Below, one piece after another: positions 15,294 to 21,844 of a DNA stretch of 35,719 nucleotides. Within the stretch, counting starts at the first letter, position 1, and every line of letters begins with the position of its first letter. The notes under the pieces were generated by a model. The model worked only from the letters and a program-made list of their open reading frames with translations. It did not search any database and was not told the DNA's origin. The position numbers and the translations under genes were made by a program. The DNA comes from Streptomyces sp. LS1784 (GTDB lineage: Bacteria; Actinomycetota; Actinomycetes; Streptomycetales; Streptomycetaceae). Where the stretch lies: assembly GCF_020103755.1 (NCBI RefSeq), contig NZ_JAHSQD010000026.1, positions 1 to 35,719 on the forward strand, in the 5' to 3' direction.

Positions 15294-15307
15294 GTGTCAG
15301 CTGACAC
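15294..15307. promoter_or_regulatory. Operator palindrome 1
   Basis: GTGTCAGCTGACAC is a perfect 14-bp palindrome. It lies just upstream of the putative -10 box of the repressor gene, so a bound repressor would block its own promoter. Core TGTCAGCTGACA is shared with operator 2; the centres are 26 bp apart. Confidence 0.75.
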
Positions 15308-15317
15308 TCTGAACCAT

Positions 15318-15335
15318 GCTTGTCAGCTGACAAGC
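15318..15335. promoter_or_regulatory. Operator palindrome 2
   Basis: GCTTGTCAGCTGACAAGC is a perfect 18-bp palindrome, the best site in the control region, and contains the same 12-bp core as operator 1. Confidence 0.78.
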
Positions 15336-15434
15336 TGGCAGGTCAGGGTTGCGACGACAGGTTCACGCCACCCACCAGCAGCACAAAACACATGTGCGAA
15401 CGCCGGCGAACCAAAGCTTTGCCTTGCTACTTGC

Positions 15435-15463
15435 TTGACGTCTGCCAAGTAGCGGCGTAGCTT
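15435..15463 (+). promoter_or_regulatory. Rightward early promoter
   Basis: TTGACG (15435-15440), a 17-base spacer, then TAGCTT (15458-15463), close to the vegetative sigma consensus. An inverted repeat CTACTTG/CAAGTAG (15427-15433 and 15446-15452) brackets the -35 box. It would drive the Cro-like gene at 15514 and the early genes after it. Confidence 0.65.
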
Positions 15464-15464
15464 T

Positions 15465-15495
15465 CTTGTCAGCAGTCAAGCAGTACTCCTGACAA
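15465..15495. promoter_or_regulatory. Degenerate operator at the early promoter
   Basis: CTTGTCAGCAGTCAAG (15465-15480) matches operator 2 in its left half and six of eight bases of the mirrored half. CTGACAA at 15489-15495 adds another half-site. The position just downstream of the -10 box suits repression of early transcription. Confidence 0.5.
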
Positions 15496-15513
15496 ACAAG
15501 GAGGTGACACCAC

Positions 15514-15735
15514 GTGCTCCGCCCCAACTACCGCTTTGACGCGGACGCGCTCATCCAGGCCGCGGCCCGTATGGGCGACACCACCGGGTACGCCATCGCG
15601 CGCCGGACCGGGCTGACCGAGGGCACCGTCTCCCGCATCCTCGCGGGACGCCGGCAGCCCAAGTTCGAGTCGGCCGCACTGATGGCCAGGACCTACGAAA
15701 CGTCCCTCGACGACCTCGTGAGCGTCGCCGCGTGA
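15514..15735 (+). CDS. Small HTH regulator (Cro-like), 73 aa
   Basis: A GTG start with a near-perfect AAGGAGGTGA (15498-15507) six bases upstream. TGYAIARRTGLTEGTVSRIL is an XRE-type helix-turn-helix, followed by AGRRQPKFESAALMARTYET. The size and position, first gene rightward of the operators opposite the repressor, fit a Cro-like lytic regulator or an excision control protein. Its stop overlaps the next GTG. Confidence 0.82.
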   Translation: MLRPNYRFDADALIQAAARMGDTTGYAIARRTGLTEGTVSRILAGRRQPKFESAALMARTYETSLDDLVSVAA

Positions 15736-15908
15736 CCCGCGAGCAGCGCATTCGCATTCTCGGCCCGGCCGGCATGGCACTCGTCGAGCGGGACTCCGCC
15801 ACCGACCTGCCGCCGTCCCCCGAGCAGATCGCCCGGCTCCGCGCGATCTTCGCCGGAACTGGCCGAAAGGCGTCGCACGCCAGCGCGACCATCCGCGCCG
15901 CCGCCTGA
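15732..15908 (+). CDS. Small hypothetical phage protein, 58 aa
   Basis: The GTG overlaps the stop of the Cro-like gene (GTGA), so it is translationally coupled to it. The product begins VTREQRIRILGPAGMALVER and contains LPPSPEQIARLRAIFAG, a short amphipathic helix. No family is recognised and no membrane segment is present. Confidence 0.6.
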   Translation: MTREQRIRILGPAGMALVERDSATDLPPSPEQIARLRAIFAGTGRKASHASATIRAAA

Positions 15909-16025
15909 CCCCACAGACATGGGTCGGGCTCCCGCCCCGGCAGCCCGGTCGCACCCGGATGCCGCCGCCCGCGAGAGCCCAGTGGCCCACCGATCAACCC
16001 GAACAAGGAAGGAGGTAGGCCCACC

Positions 16026-16469
16026 GTGGAGCCTACCCTCACCCCCGCCGGCCTCGCCTCGGCACCCCTCCCTGCCGTCCCCATCCGAACGGTGCTGGCC
16101 GGCATCGCCGTCCTCGCCCGCCGGGCCGGTCAGCCCGCACCGGCCGCCGAGGACGTCGAGGTCGCCGCCGACCAGCGCCGCATCACCCTGACCGTCACCT
16201 CGGTAAGCGAGTTGTCCGCCTGGTACGCCGCGGTGCGGCCGCGTGGTGTCGCTGTCGGTGGTCAGTACGAGGCCCGCACCAACAACCGCCTGTACGTCCG
16301 GGGCCGCCTGGACTGGGTGCTGTCGTACGGCCAGATCCCCGGGGCGCCCGGCATCGACCTGTACGTTGTCGCGGCCTCGGAGTCCCGGCTGCCGGACACG
16401 GCGCTGGTGCGCGACATGTGCCCGTGGGCCCTGGTCGGCCGGACCGCCGGAACGGCGGTGGCGGCGTGA
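16026..16469 (+). CDS. Hypothetical phage protein, 147 aa
   Basis: The GTG at 16026 has AAGGAGGTAGG upstream. The protein has an N-terminal helical part (RTVLAGIAVLARRAG), an acidic linker, a beta-rich middle (RRITLTVTSVSELSAWYAAV, NNRLYVRGRLDWVLSYGQIP) and a C-terminal part with a single cysteine (RDMCPWALVG). No known domain is recognised. Its stop overlaps the GTG of the next small membrane gene. The gap before it (15909-16025) has no gene. Confidence 0.72.
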   Translation: MEPTLTPAGLASAPLPAVPIRTVLAGIAVLARRAGQPAPAAEDVEVAADQRRITLTVTSVSELSAWYAAVRPRGVAVGGQYEARTNNRLYVRGRLDWVLSYGQIPGAPGIDLYVVAASESRLPDTALVRDMCPWALVGRTAGTAVAA

Positions 16470-16579
16470 TCTGGCTGCTGATCGTGTGCGTCGGCTGGAC
16501 CGGCGCGGCCCTGTTCGTGACCCGCGAGGAACTCGCGGACGTAATCCGCACCACCGTCCTGCACAGGAGGGCCTCCTGA
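16466..16579 (+). CDS. Single-pass small membrane protein, 37 aa
   Basis: Both ends overlap neighbours (GTGA at the start, TGATG at the end), so it belongs to a translationally coupled chain. It consists of one hydrophobic segment (VIWLLIVCVGWTGAALFV) followed by a charged tail (TREELADVIRTTVLHRRAS). Role unknown; the ribosome site of the next gene (AGGAGG) lies inside its last codons. Confidence 0.55.
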   Translation: MIWLLIVCVGWTGAALFVTREELADVIRTTVLHRRAS

Positions 16580-16890
16580 TGAACCTGTCCCAAACGCTCG
16601 TGTTCCTGGACGACCGGGGCACCGCCGAGGCCTCCACGTCGTTCCCCCGGGTCCTACGGCTCTACCCGAACGGCGAGTTCGACGGTGCGGAGATCCGCAT
16701 CATGGCGCGGCCCAACGTCCCCCTGGCCGAGCAGCTGACGGCCGCCGACCGAATCCTCGCGGCGGTGCAGGAGTGGCGGGACTCGATCGCCGACGAAATC
16801 AAGCGGTCCCACACGACGGCGGACGAGTTGGCTGCCACCCGGGCCCGGATCGCCGAACTGGAGCGCGCCGCCGAGGACGGTCCCCGATGA
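16579..16890 (+). CDS. Hypothetical phage protein with C-terminal coiled coil, 103 aa
   Basis: The ATG at 16579 overlaps the previous stop (TGATG) and has AGGAGG seven bases upstream. The N-terminal half is beta-rich (VLRLYPNGEFDGAEIRIMAR). The C-terminal half is a long charged helix (AAVQEWRDSIADEIKRSHTT, ADELAATRARIAELERAAED) with a heptad pattern. No family is recognised. The stop overlaps the next ATG. Confidence 0.68.
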   Translation: MNLSQTLVFLDDRGTAEASTSFPRVLRLYPNGEFDGAEIRIMARPNVPLAEQLTAADRILAAVQEWRDSIADEIKRSHTTADELAATRARIAELERAAEDGPR

Positions 16891-17072
16891 GCGCCGTTGA
16901 CACGGCCGTCTCCGCCGTTCTCCTCGGCGCCCCGGTCGCCGCCGCCATCACCGTCGCCTGCTGGCCGTCCCGCGAGGAGCTCGCCCGCCGTCGCCGCCGC
17001 CGCGCGTACCAGCGCGCCCGCACCGTCACCATCCCCCGCCCGCGCACCCCCGAGAAGGACGACACCCGATGA
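16887..17072 (+). CDS. Small membrane protein, 61 aa
   Basis: Coupled by ATGA to both neighbours. One hydrophobic segment (AVSAVLLGAPVAAAITVACW) is followed by a strongly basic cytoplasmic tail (RREELA-type helix, RRRRRRAYQRAR). Such small membrane proteins are common in actinophage early regions; the role is unknown. Confidence 0.6.
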   Translation: MSAVDTAVSAVLLGAPVAAAITVACWPSREELARRRRRRAYQRARTVTIPRPRTPEKDDTR

Positions 17073-18301
17073 ACGCCTTCAGCTTCCAGCCGGCCACCCG
17101 CGAGCAGGCCAAGGCCCGCATCGCGCTCCAGGGCCCCGGCGGCTCCGGCAAGACCAAGTCGGCCCTGCGCATCGCCGAGGGCCTCGCCCAGGGCGGCACC
17201 ATCGGCATGGTCGACACCGAGCGCGGCTCCGCCCTCAAGTACGCCCCGGTGCCCGGTCGGCCGGACCTCGGCGGCCACGAGTTCGGCCACCTGCCGCTCG
17301 CCGTGTGCAGCCCGGAGAACCTGATGGCGGTCGTTGCCGCTGCCGAGCAGGCCCGGGTCGCCGTACTGATCATCGACTCCTGGTCCCACTTCTGGGCCGG
17401 GAAGGGGGGCCTGCTCGCCCGCGTCGAGCAGGAGTCGAAGAAGCCCGGTCACTTCGGCGGCTCGTACACCGCCTGGGCGCCGGTCAACGAGCTGGAGCAG
17501 AACATGCTCGATGCGCTCCTCGGGTTCCCCGGCCACGTCATCGTCACGATGCGGACGAAGAACGACTACGAGATGGACGGGAAGAAGGTCACGAAGATCG
17601 GCGTCAAGACGGTCCAGCGCGAGGGCGCCGAGTACGAGGTCGACGTCGTGATCGACATGGTCGAGGGCACCGGCACGGTGACGAAGACCCGGTACGAGCC
17701 GCTGAACGGGCTGACGGTCCACCACCCGGGTGAGGAGCTGGCGGAGACGATCCTCGAGCAGCTCGGGGCCGGTGTCGACCCGGTGCAGCAGATCCTGGAT
17801 GAACTGCTCGCGGACGGGATGACGTACCAGGGCGCCCTCGACCTGCACGCCCGGGCGAAGCAGCGCGCGCTGCTGGACCGTCCGGCAGCCCGGCCTGGCA
17901 CGGGCGAGGTGTCCACACTGGGCGAGCTGATCGTCGAGATCGGGACGTCCCTGCGGCCGGCCGCCGTCCCGCAGGCCGTCCCGGTCCCGCCCGAAGCGGA
18001 CCCGAAGGTATCGCCAGCCCCCGCCCGGTCGGTGTCCACCCAGGCAGAGACTGGGCCGGAACCGGCAACGGCCCCGCAGATGCGTCGCATCCACGCCGTG
18101 CTGAACCAGGCCGGCATCACCGACCGGGCCGAGCGGCACACCGTGCTCAGCGCCCTCGTGGGTCGGCACATCAGCAGCGCGAACGAGCTGACGAAGGCGG
18201 ACGCGGGCGACGTCATTGACTCCCTCGACTCCGCGCTCCAGCAGTCCGACCCGGGCGCCTACCTCCGATCCGTCGCGCAGAACATCAGCGCCGCTGCCTG
18301 A
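17069..18301 (+). CDS. Sak4-like RecA-type ATPase, 410 aa
   Basis: The N-terminal domain is a RecA-fold ATPase with Walker A GPGGSGKT at residues 22-29, MVDTERGSALKYA (motif with the conserved D-x-E), and AVLIIDSWSHFW as Walker B. MRTKNDYEMDGKKVTKIGVK and VDVVIDMVEG follow, as in phage proteins annotated as AAA or Sak4 single-strand annealing partners. A linker of about 100 residues leads to a C-terminal helical segment (APQMRRIHAVLNQAGITDRA, TKADAGDVIDSLDSAL) seen in several phage recombination proteins. Together with the UvrD-type helicase and SSB this suggests a phage homologous-recombination or replication-repair role. A hairpin terminator follows. Confidence 0.75.
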   Translation: MNAFSFQPATREQAKARIALQGPGGSGKTKSALRIAEGLAQGGTIGMVDTERGSALKYAPVPGRPDLGGHEFGHLPLAVCSPENLMAVVAAAEQARVAVLIIDSWSHFWAGKGGLLARVEQESKKPGHFGGSYTAWAPVNELEQNMLDALLGFPGHVIVTMRTKNDYEMDGKKVTKIGVKTVQREGAEYEVDVVIDMVEGTGTVTKTRYEPLNGLTVHHPGEELAETILEQLGAGVDPVQQILDELLADGMTYQGALDLHARAKQRALLDRPAARPGTGEVSTLGELIVEIGTSLRPAAVPQAVPVPPEADPKVSPAPARSVSTQAETGPEPATAPQMRRIHAVLNQAGITDRAERHTVLSALVGRHISSANELTKADAGDVIDSLDSALQQSDPGAYLRSVAQNISAAA

Positions 18302-18316
18302 CCCATCCCTGAACTG

Positions 18317-18356
18317 GCGGGGCCGCGCGCCTCACTGCCGCTCAGCGCGGCCCCGC
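18317..18356 (+). terminator. Hairpin terminator
   Basis: GCGGGGCCGCGC (18317-18328) pairs perfectly with GCGCGGCCCCGC (18345-18356), 12 bp with a 16-base loop, 15 bases after the ATPase stop. No T-tract. Confidence 0.65.
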
Positions 18357-18383
18357 CCCGCACCTCAGAGAGGAGGTACACCC

Positions 18384-19850
18384 GTGGTCACCCCTACCCC
18401 CGAGCAGGCCGACGCGATCGCCGCGTACGGCGACGGCACGGACTTGGTCATCCAGGCCGGCGCCGGGTGCGGCAAGTCCAGCACGTTGAAGATGATCGCC
18501 CGCGCGGACTCGCGCCGCCGCATGGCGTACGTCGCCTACAACCGCTCCATCGCCGCCGACGCGAAGAAGTCGTTCCCCGCCAACGTGAGCGCGAGCACCG
18601 GGCACGGCCTCGCGTTCGACCCCCGCTGGCTGCCGCGCCTCCAGCGGCCGCGCCAGACCGCCCTCCAGGCCGCCCAGGCTCTCGGCGTCGACCGGATCAC
18701 CGGCGGAATCCAGGGCATCGCTACCGACCTCGGCCACGTCAAAGCCATGACGTCGAAGGTCGTGATGCGCGCCGCTCTCGAGACCGTCGAGCGCTTCTGC
18801 CACAGCGCGGACGACGACCTCGACTTCCGACACGTCCCCCGCTACGACGGGCTGACCAGTCGGGACGCCCGGGCCAAGCTGGGCGCCCTGGTGCTGCCGG
18901 TTGCCCGGGCCGCATGGGCCGACCTGCGGCGCGAGGACGGCGTGTTGAAGCTCAGCCACGATCACTACCTGAAGCTGTGGGCTCTCGGCCGACCCCGGCT
19001 GGCCGCCGACGTGGTGCTGCTCGACGAGGCCCAGGACACCAACGACGTCCTGGCCGCCGTACTCCTGGACCAGGACCACGCACAGCGCATCGCCGTCGGC
19101 GACTCTGCGCAGCAGATCTACGCTTGGCGCGGCGCCCGCGACGCGCTCGGCACGTTCGAGCGTGAGCTCGGCGCCCAACTCGCCACCCTGTCCCAGTCGT
19201 TCCGGTTCGGCCCGGCCGTGGCCGAGGCGGCGAACGAGTGGCTGTACCTGGTCGGCACCGAGCTGCGACTCACTGGCTGGCAGGCCTGCGAGAGCACCGT
19301 CGGCCCTGTCGACCGGCCGGACGCAATCCTCTGCCGCACCAACGCGGGTGCCGTCGGCGTGGTCCTCGAGGCCCTCGGTGCCGGCCGGAAGCCCGCGCTG
19401 GTCGGCGGCGGCAGCGAGATGAAGCGGCTGGCCTGGGCGGCACGGGACCTCCAGCAGGGCAAGAGCACGGACCACCCGGAACTGCTCGCGTTCCCCAGTT
19501 GGTCGGCGGTGCGCGAGTACGCCGAGGAGGAGGACGGAAGCCTCCGGACCCTGGTCCGGCTGATCGACGAGTTCGGGGCCGAGGAGATCGCCGACGCGGC
19601 GGACGCCCTGGCGTCCGAGGACGCCGCCGAACTGGTCGTCTCCACCGCGCACAAGGCCAAGGGCCGCGAGTGGGAGCAGGTGAGGATCCACGGCGACTTC
19701 CGCGCCCCGAAGCCGGACCCGGTCACCGGGCACCGGATCCTGCCGCGTGAGGAGGCCCGCCTGGCCTACGTCGCCGTGACCCGGGCCCGGCAGCGCCTCG
19801 ACAACGCCGCGCTGTCCTGGGTGAACACCGTCACGGCGGTGAGTGACTGA
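18384..19850 (+). CDS. UvrD/Rep-type SF1 DNA helicase, 488 aa
   Basis: The GTG at 18384 has AGGAGG seven bases upstream. All superfamily 1A motifs are readable: AGAGCGKSST (Walker A, residues 25-34), VVLLDEAQDTND (motif II), AVGDSAQQIYAWRGAR (motif III), STAHKAKGREWEQV (motif V) and LAYVAVTRARQRL (motif VI). At 488 aa it is shorter than UvrD or PcrA (over 700 aa), so the 1B/2B subdomains are reduced, as in several phage helicases. It probably unwinds DNA during phage replication or recombination, next to the Sak4-like ATPase. The stop overlaps the next ATG. Confidence 0.88.
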   Translation: MVTPTPEQADAIAAYGDGTDLVIQAGAGCGKSSTLKMIARADSRRRMAYVAYNRSIAADAKKSFPANVSASTGHGLAFDPRWLPRLQRPRQTALQAAQALGVDRITGGIQGIATDLGHVKAMTSKVVMRAALETVERFCHSADDDLDFRHVPRYDGLTSRDARAKLGALVLPVARAAWADLRREDGVLKLSHDHYLKLWALGRPRLAADVVLLDEAQDTNDVLAAVLLDQDHAQRIAVGDSAQQIYAWRGARDALGTFERELGAQLATLSQSFRFGPAVAEAANEWLYLVGTELRLTGWQACESTVGPVDRPDAILCRTNAGAVGVVLEALGAGRKPALVGGGSEMKRLAWAARDLQQGKSTDHPELLAFPSWSAVREYAEEEDGSLRTLVRLIDEFGAEEIADAADALASEDAAELVVSTAHKAKGREWEQVRIHGDFRAPKPDPVTGHRILPREEARLAYVAVTRARQRLDNAALSWVNTVTAVSD

Positions 19851-20137
19851 TGCCCGGCGCCAGCACCACGTTCCTGACCCGCCGCCCGTGCGTCTGGGTC
19901 AGCACCACCGACACCACCACCGACGACGGGCTCGACCTGGTCGCCGTCGAGCGGGCCGCCAACGGCCTCGAGCCGCTCCCGCCGCTCAGCGACACGGAGA
20001 AGGTGCTCGCGGTGCGCGCGATGTGGCGGGCCGGGGTGTCCTACGAGGACATGGCCGTCCGCGCCGACATGCTCCCGCGCCGTGTCGCTCGCTGGGTCGC
20101 GAAGGAGAAGCAGCTCCTCGAGGAGGCACCGTCGTGA
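19850..20137 (+). CDS. Small HTH-like phage protein, 95 aa
   Basis: The ATG overlaps the helicase stop (TGATG). The C-terminal half (EKVLAVRAMWRAGVSYEDMA, VRADMLPRRVARWVAKEK) has the helix pattern of a sigma-70 region 4 or Trp-repressor-like helix-turn-helix. The N-terminus is not recognisable. Likely a small DNA-binding regulator; confidence in the fold is moderate. Confidence 0.65.
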   Translation: MPGASTTFLTRRPCVWVSTTDTTTDDGLDLVAVERAANGLEPLPPLSDTEKVLAVRAMWRAGVSYEDMAVRADMLPRRVARWVAKEKQLLEEAPS

Positions 20138-20409
20138 CGGCCCGGCACCGGTGCGGCTCCGGCCCGGGCCCGTGCGGCTCTGCCGCCCGCCTGTACCCGG
20201 CCGGTTGGCGCTGCACCGCGCACACCCCGGCCGCCGAGGCCGGCCGCCCCGAGCCCCAGCCCGGGCCCGGCTACACCCCCCAGGCACTGCCCACTCCGCA
20301 GGCGGCGAGCGCCCTCGTGGACGCCCGCGCGATCGCCTCCGGCAAGCGCCGCAGCAGCACCCAGGACTACCGCCTCGCCCAGGCCGCCACCGGCCGCACC
20401 ACCAGCTGA
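20134..20409 (+). CDS. Small Cys-containing phage protein, 91 aa
   Basis: The GTG overlaps the previous stop by four bases. Four cysteines lie in the first 31 residues (RHRCGSGPGPCGS, then WRCTAH with a histidine), a plausible zinc site. The middle is Pro-rich and probably disordered, and the C-terminal half is basic (ASGKRRSSTQDYRLAQAATG). No family is recognised. Confidence 0.55.
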   Translation: MTARHRCGSGPGPCGSAARLYPAGWRCTAHTPAAEAGRPEPQPGPGYTPQALPTPQAASALVDARAIASGKRRSSTQDYRLAQAATGRTTS

Positions 20410-20421
20410 AAGGAGAGGACC

Positions 20422-20955
20422 GTGAACACCGAGACTGCCGTCGCCGTCGCCATGTACCGGGACGGCGAGACCGTCGCCGACATCATCACGGCCACCGGCC
20501 TGACCCAGGACCAGATCGGCGCGGCCGTCACCAGCGCGCACATCCCGTTCGTCGCCGACCACGGCACCGTCGGGCTGCCGCCCGTACCGGCCGCGGCGCT
20601 GATCTCGTGGGGCATGAAGCATCCCAACGCCCGGATGCAGCGGCTGGCTGACCAGGCCCGCGGCGCGCTCGCCGACCTCCAGCAGGCCCAACGCCGCGAG
20701 CACGTCGTCGCGGAGGCGGCGGAGCGCGTGCGCCAGGCCGAGCAGCTGCTGGCCGACGCCCGCCAGGCCCTGCGCGCCGCCAAGGGCCACCCGGACCCCG
20801 CGTCGGGCAACGGCCGGCCGGACAAGGCGGAGCTCGCCGCAATCCGGGAGTGGGCGGCCGAGCATGGCCACCAGGTCGCACCGGTCGGCCTGGTCCCCCG
20901 CGCGGTGGTCGACGCCTACCGCGCGGCCCACCTGGAGCCCGCCCAGGCCGCGTGA
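20422..20955 (+). CDS. Lsr2-like DNA-binding protein with N-terminal HTH, 177 aa
   Basis: The GTG at 20422 has AGGAGAGG upstream. The N-terminus has a helix-turn-helix pattern (AVAMYRDGETVADIITATGL), and the middle is a coiled-coil helix (ALADLQQAQRREHVVAEAAE). The last 35 residues match the Lsr2 C-terminal DNA-binding domain: IREWAAEHGHQVAP, then GLVPRAVVDAYRAAH. In Lsr2 the loop carries an R-G-R that inserts into the AT minor groove; here it reads V-G-L, so AT binding may be weakened or changed. Phage Lsr2-like proteins are known in actinophages and can silence or counter-silence genes. This one also lacks the Lsr2 N-terminal dimerisation domain. Confidence 0.72.
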   Translation: MNTETAVAVAMYRDGETVADIITATGLTQDQIGAAVTSAHIPFVADHGTVGLPPVPAAALISWGMKHPNARMQRLADQARGALADLQQAQRREHVVAEAAERVRQAEQLLADARQALRAAKGHPDPASGNGRPDKAELAAIREWAAEHGHQVAPVGLVPRAVVDAYRAAHLEPAQAA

Positions 20956-21040
20956 GCCCGGCACCCGATGACCGCTGGCGCCGGCGGATGCCCCCGCCCG
21001 CCGACGCCAGCACCAACCGCTGCACCCTGAGAGAGAGCCG

Positions 21041-21844
21041 ATGCCAGGCAGGTTCGAGTACGAGCGTGCGATCCGCCGCAGCGAGCTTCTGCCGCTGTCG
21101 CGCTACCTCGCGCTCATGATCGCTACCTGGGCTGACCTGGAGACCGGCATCATCCCGCCCGAGCACCAGCCCGCGCAGTCTGTGCTCCTCAAGGCCACCG
21201 GCCTGTCGAAGAGTGCCTTCCTCGACCACCGGGCCCGCCTGGTGGAAGCCGGGTGGATCTCCTACATCTCCCCGGCGCCCGAGAAGGCCCGCCGCGAGAA
21301 CGCCCAGAACGAGTACTTCATCCACATCCCTCCTGGGTCGCCCAGCGACCTAGCAAAAACGGACATGACGCCCAACTCCCAGCAGCCTGACCCTAGGTCG
21401 GCTCCCGACCTAGGTCGCCAGGCGACCCAGGGTGGGTCGCCCCGCGACCTAGCCGAACCGGAAGAAATTCGGACATCTGACCCTAGGTCGGCTCCCGACC
21501 TAGGTCGCCAGGCGACCACAAGAATCCCTGGTCTGTCAGAGAACGCACTCCCCGAGCCGTTCGACACCTTCTGGGCCGCCTACCCGAAGAAGGTCGCCAA
21601 GGGCACCGCCCGCAAGGCCTGGACCGCCGCCCTCAAGCGCGGCGCCGACCCCCAGGCGATCATCACCGCCGCCACCCGTCACGCAGACGCCTGGGCCGCT
21701 GCCGGCACCGATCGGCAGTGGATCCCCTACCCCTCCAGCTGGCTCAACGGTGAGCGCTACGACGACGACCAGCTGCCCGCCGCCCGCCCCGCCGTTCCCC
21801 AACAGCCCCAGCAACAGACCTACGCAGACCGAGGGATCTTCTGA
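21041..21844 (+). CDS. Replication initiator-like protein with internal iterons, 267 aa
   Basis: The ATG at 21041 has GAGAGAG upstream. The N-terminal 95 residues resemble a winged helix-turn-helix (SVLLKATGLSKSAFLDHRAR, LVEAGWISYISPAPEK). A low-complexity middle contains the segment PRSAPDLGRQAT twice. The C-terminal part (FDTFWAAYPKKVAKGTARKA, then WIPYPSSWLNGERY) is the conserved end found in many phage and plasmid replication proteins of the DnaD/DnaT/lambda-O functional type. Its position before a DnaB-like helicase supports initiator function. The repeats that encode the middle part probably are the origin. The stop overlaps the helicase start. Confidence 0.8.
   Translation: MPGRFEYERAIRRSELLPLSRYLALMIATWADLETGIIPPEHQPAQSVLLKATGLSKSAFLDHRARLVEAGWISYISPAPEKARRENAQNEYFIHIPPGSPSDLAKTDMTPNSQQPDPRSAPDLGRQATQGGSPRDLAEPEEIRTSDPRSAPDLGRQATTRIPGLSENALPEPFDTFWAAYPKKVAKGTARKAWTAALKRGADPQAIITAATRHADAWAAAGTDRQWIPYPSSWLNGERYDDDQLPAARPAVPQQPQQQTYADRGIF
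21335..21517. repeat. Iteron-like repeats inside the initiator gene, probable phage origin
   Basis: A perfect 41-bp direct repeat occurs at 21387-21427 and 21477-21517; each copy contains CCTAGGTCG, GACCTAGGTCGC and GGCGACC, so it holds inverted GGTCGC/GCGACC units. A second element, GGGTCGCCC-A/C-GCGACCTAG, occurs at 21335-21353 and 21434-21452. The two stretches between the elements that are least GC-rich are AGCAAAAACGGACAT (21352-21366) and GAAGAAATTCGGACATC (21461-21477). Confidence 0.65.

Noticed and set aside
20952..21119. Possible 55-aa gene coupled to the Lsr2-like gene by GTGA
   Set aside because: It overlaps the initiator gene by 79 bases, and the residues look like a shadow of the initiator; no ribosome site of its own.
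21335..21517. CRISPR-like repeat array
   Set aside because: Only two copies of each repeat, inside a coding region, interleaved with a second element and no cas genes. Iterons fit better.
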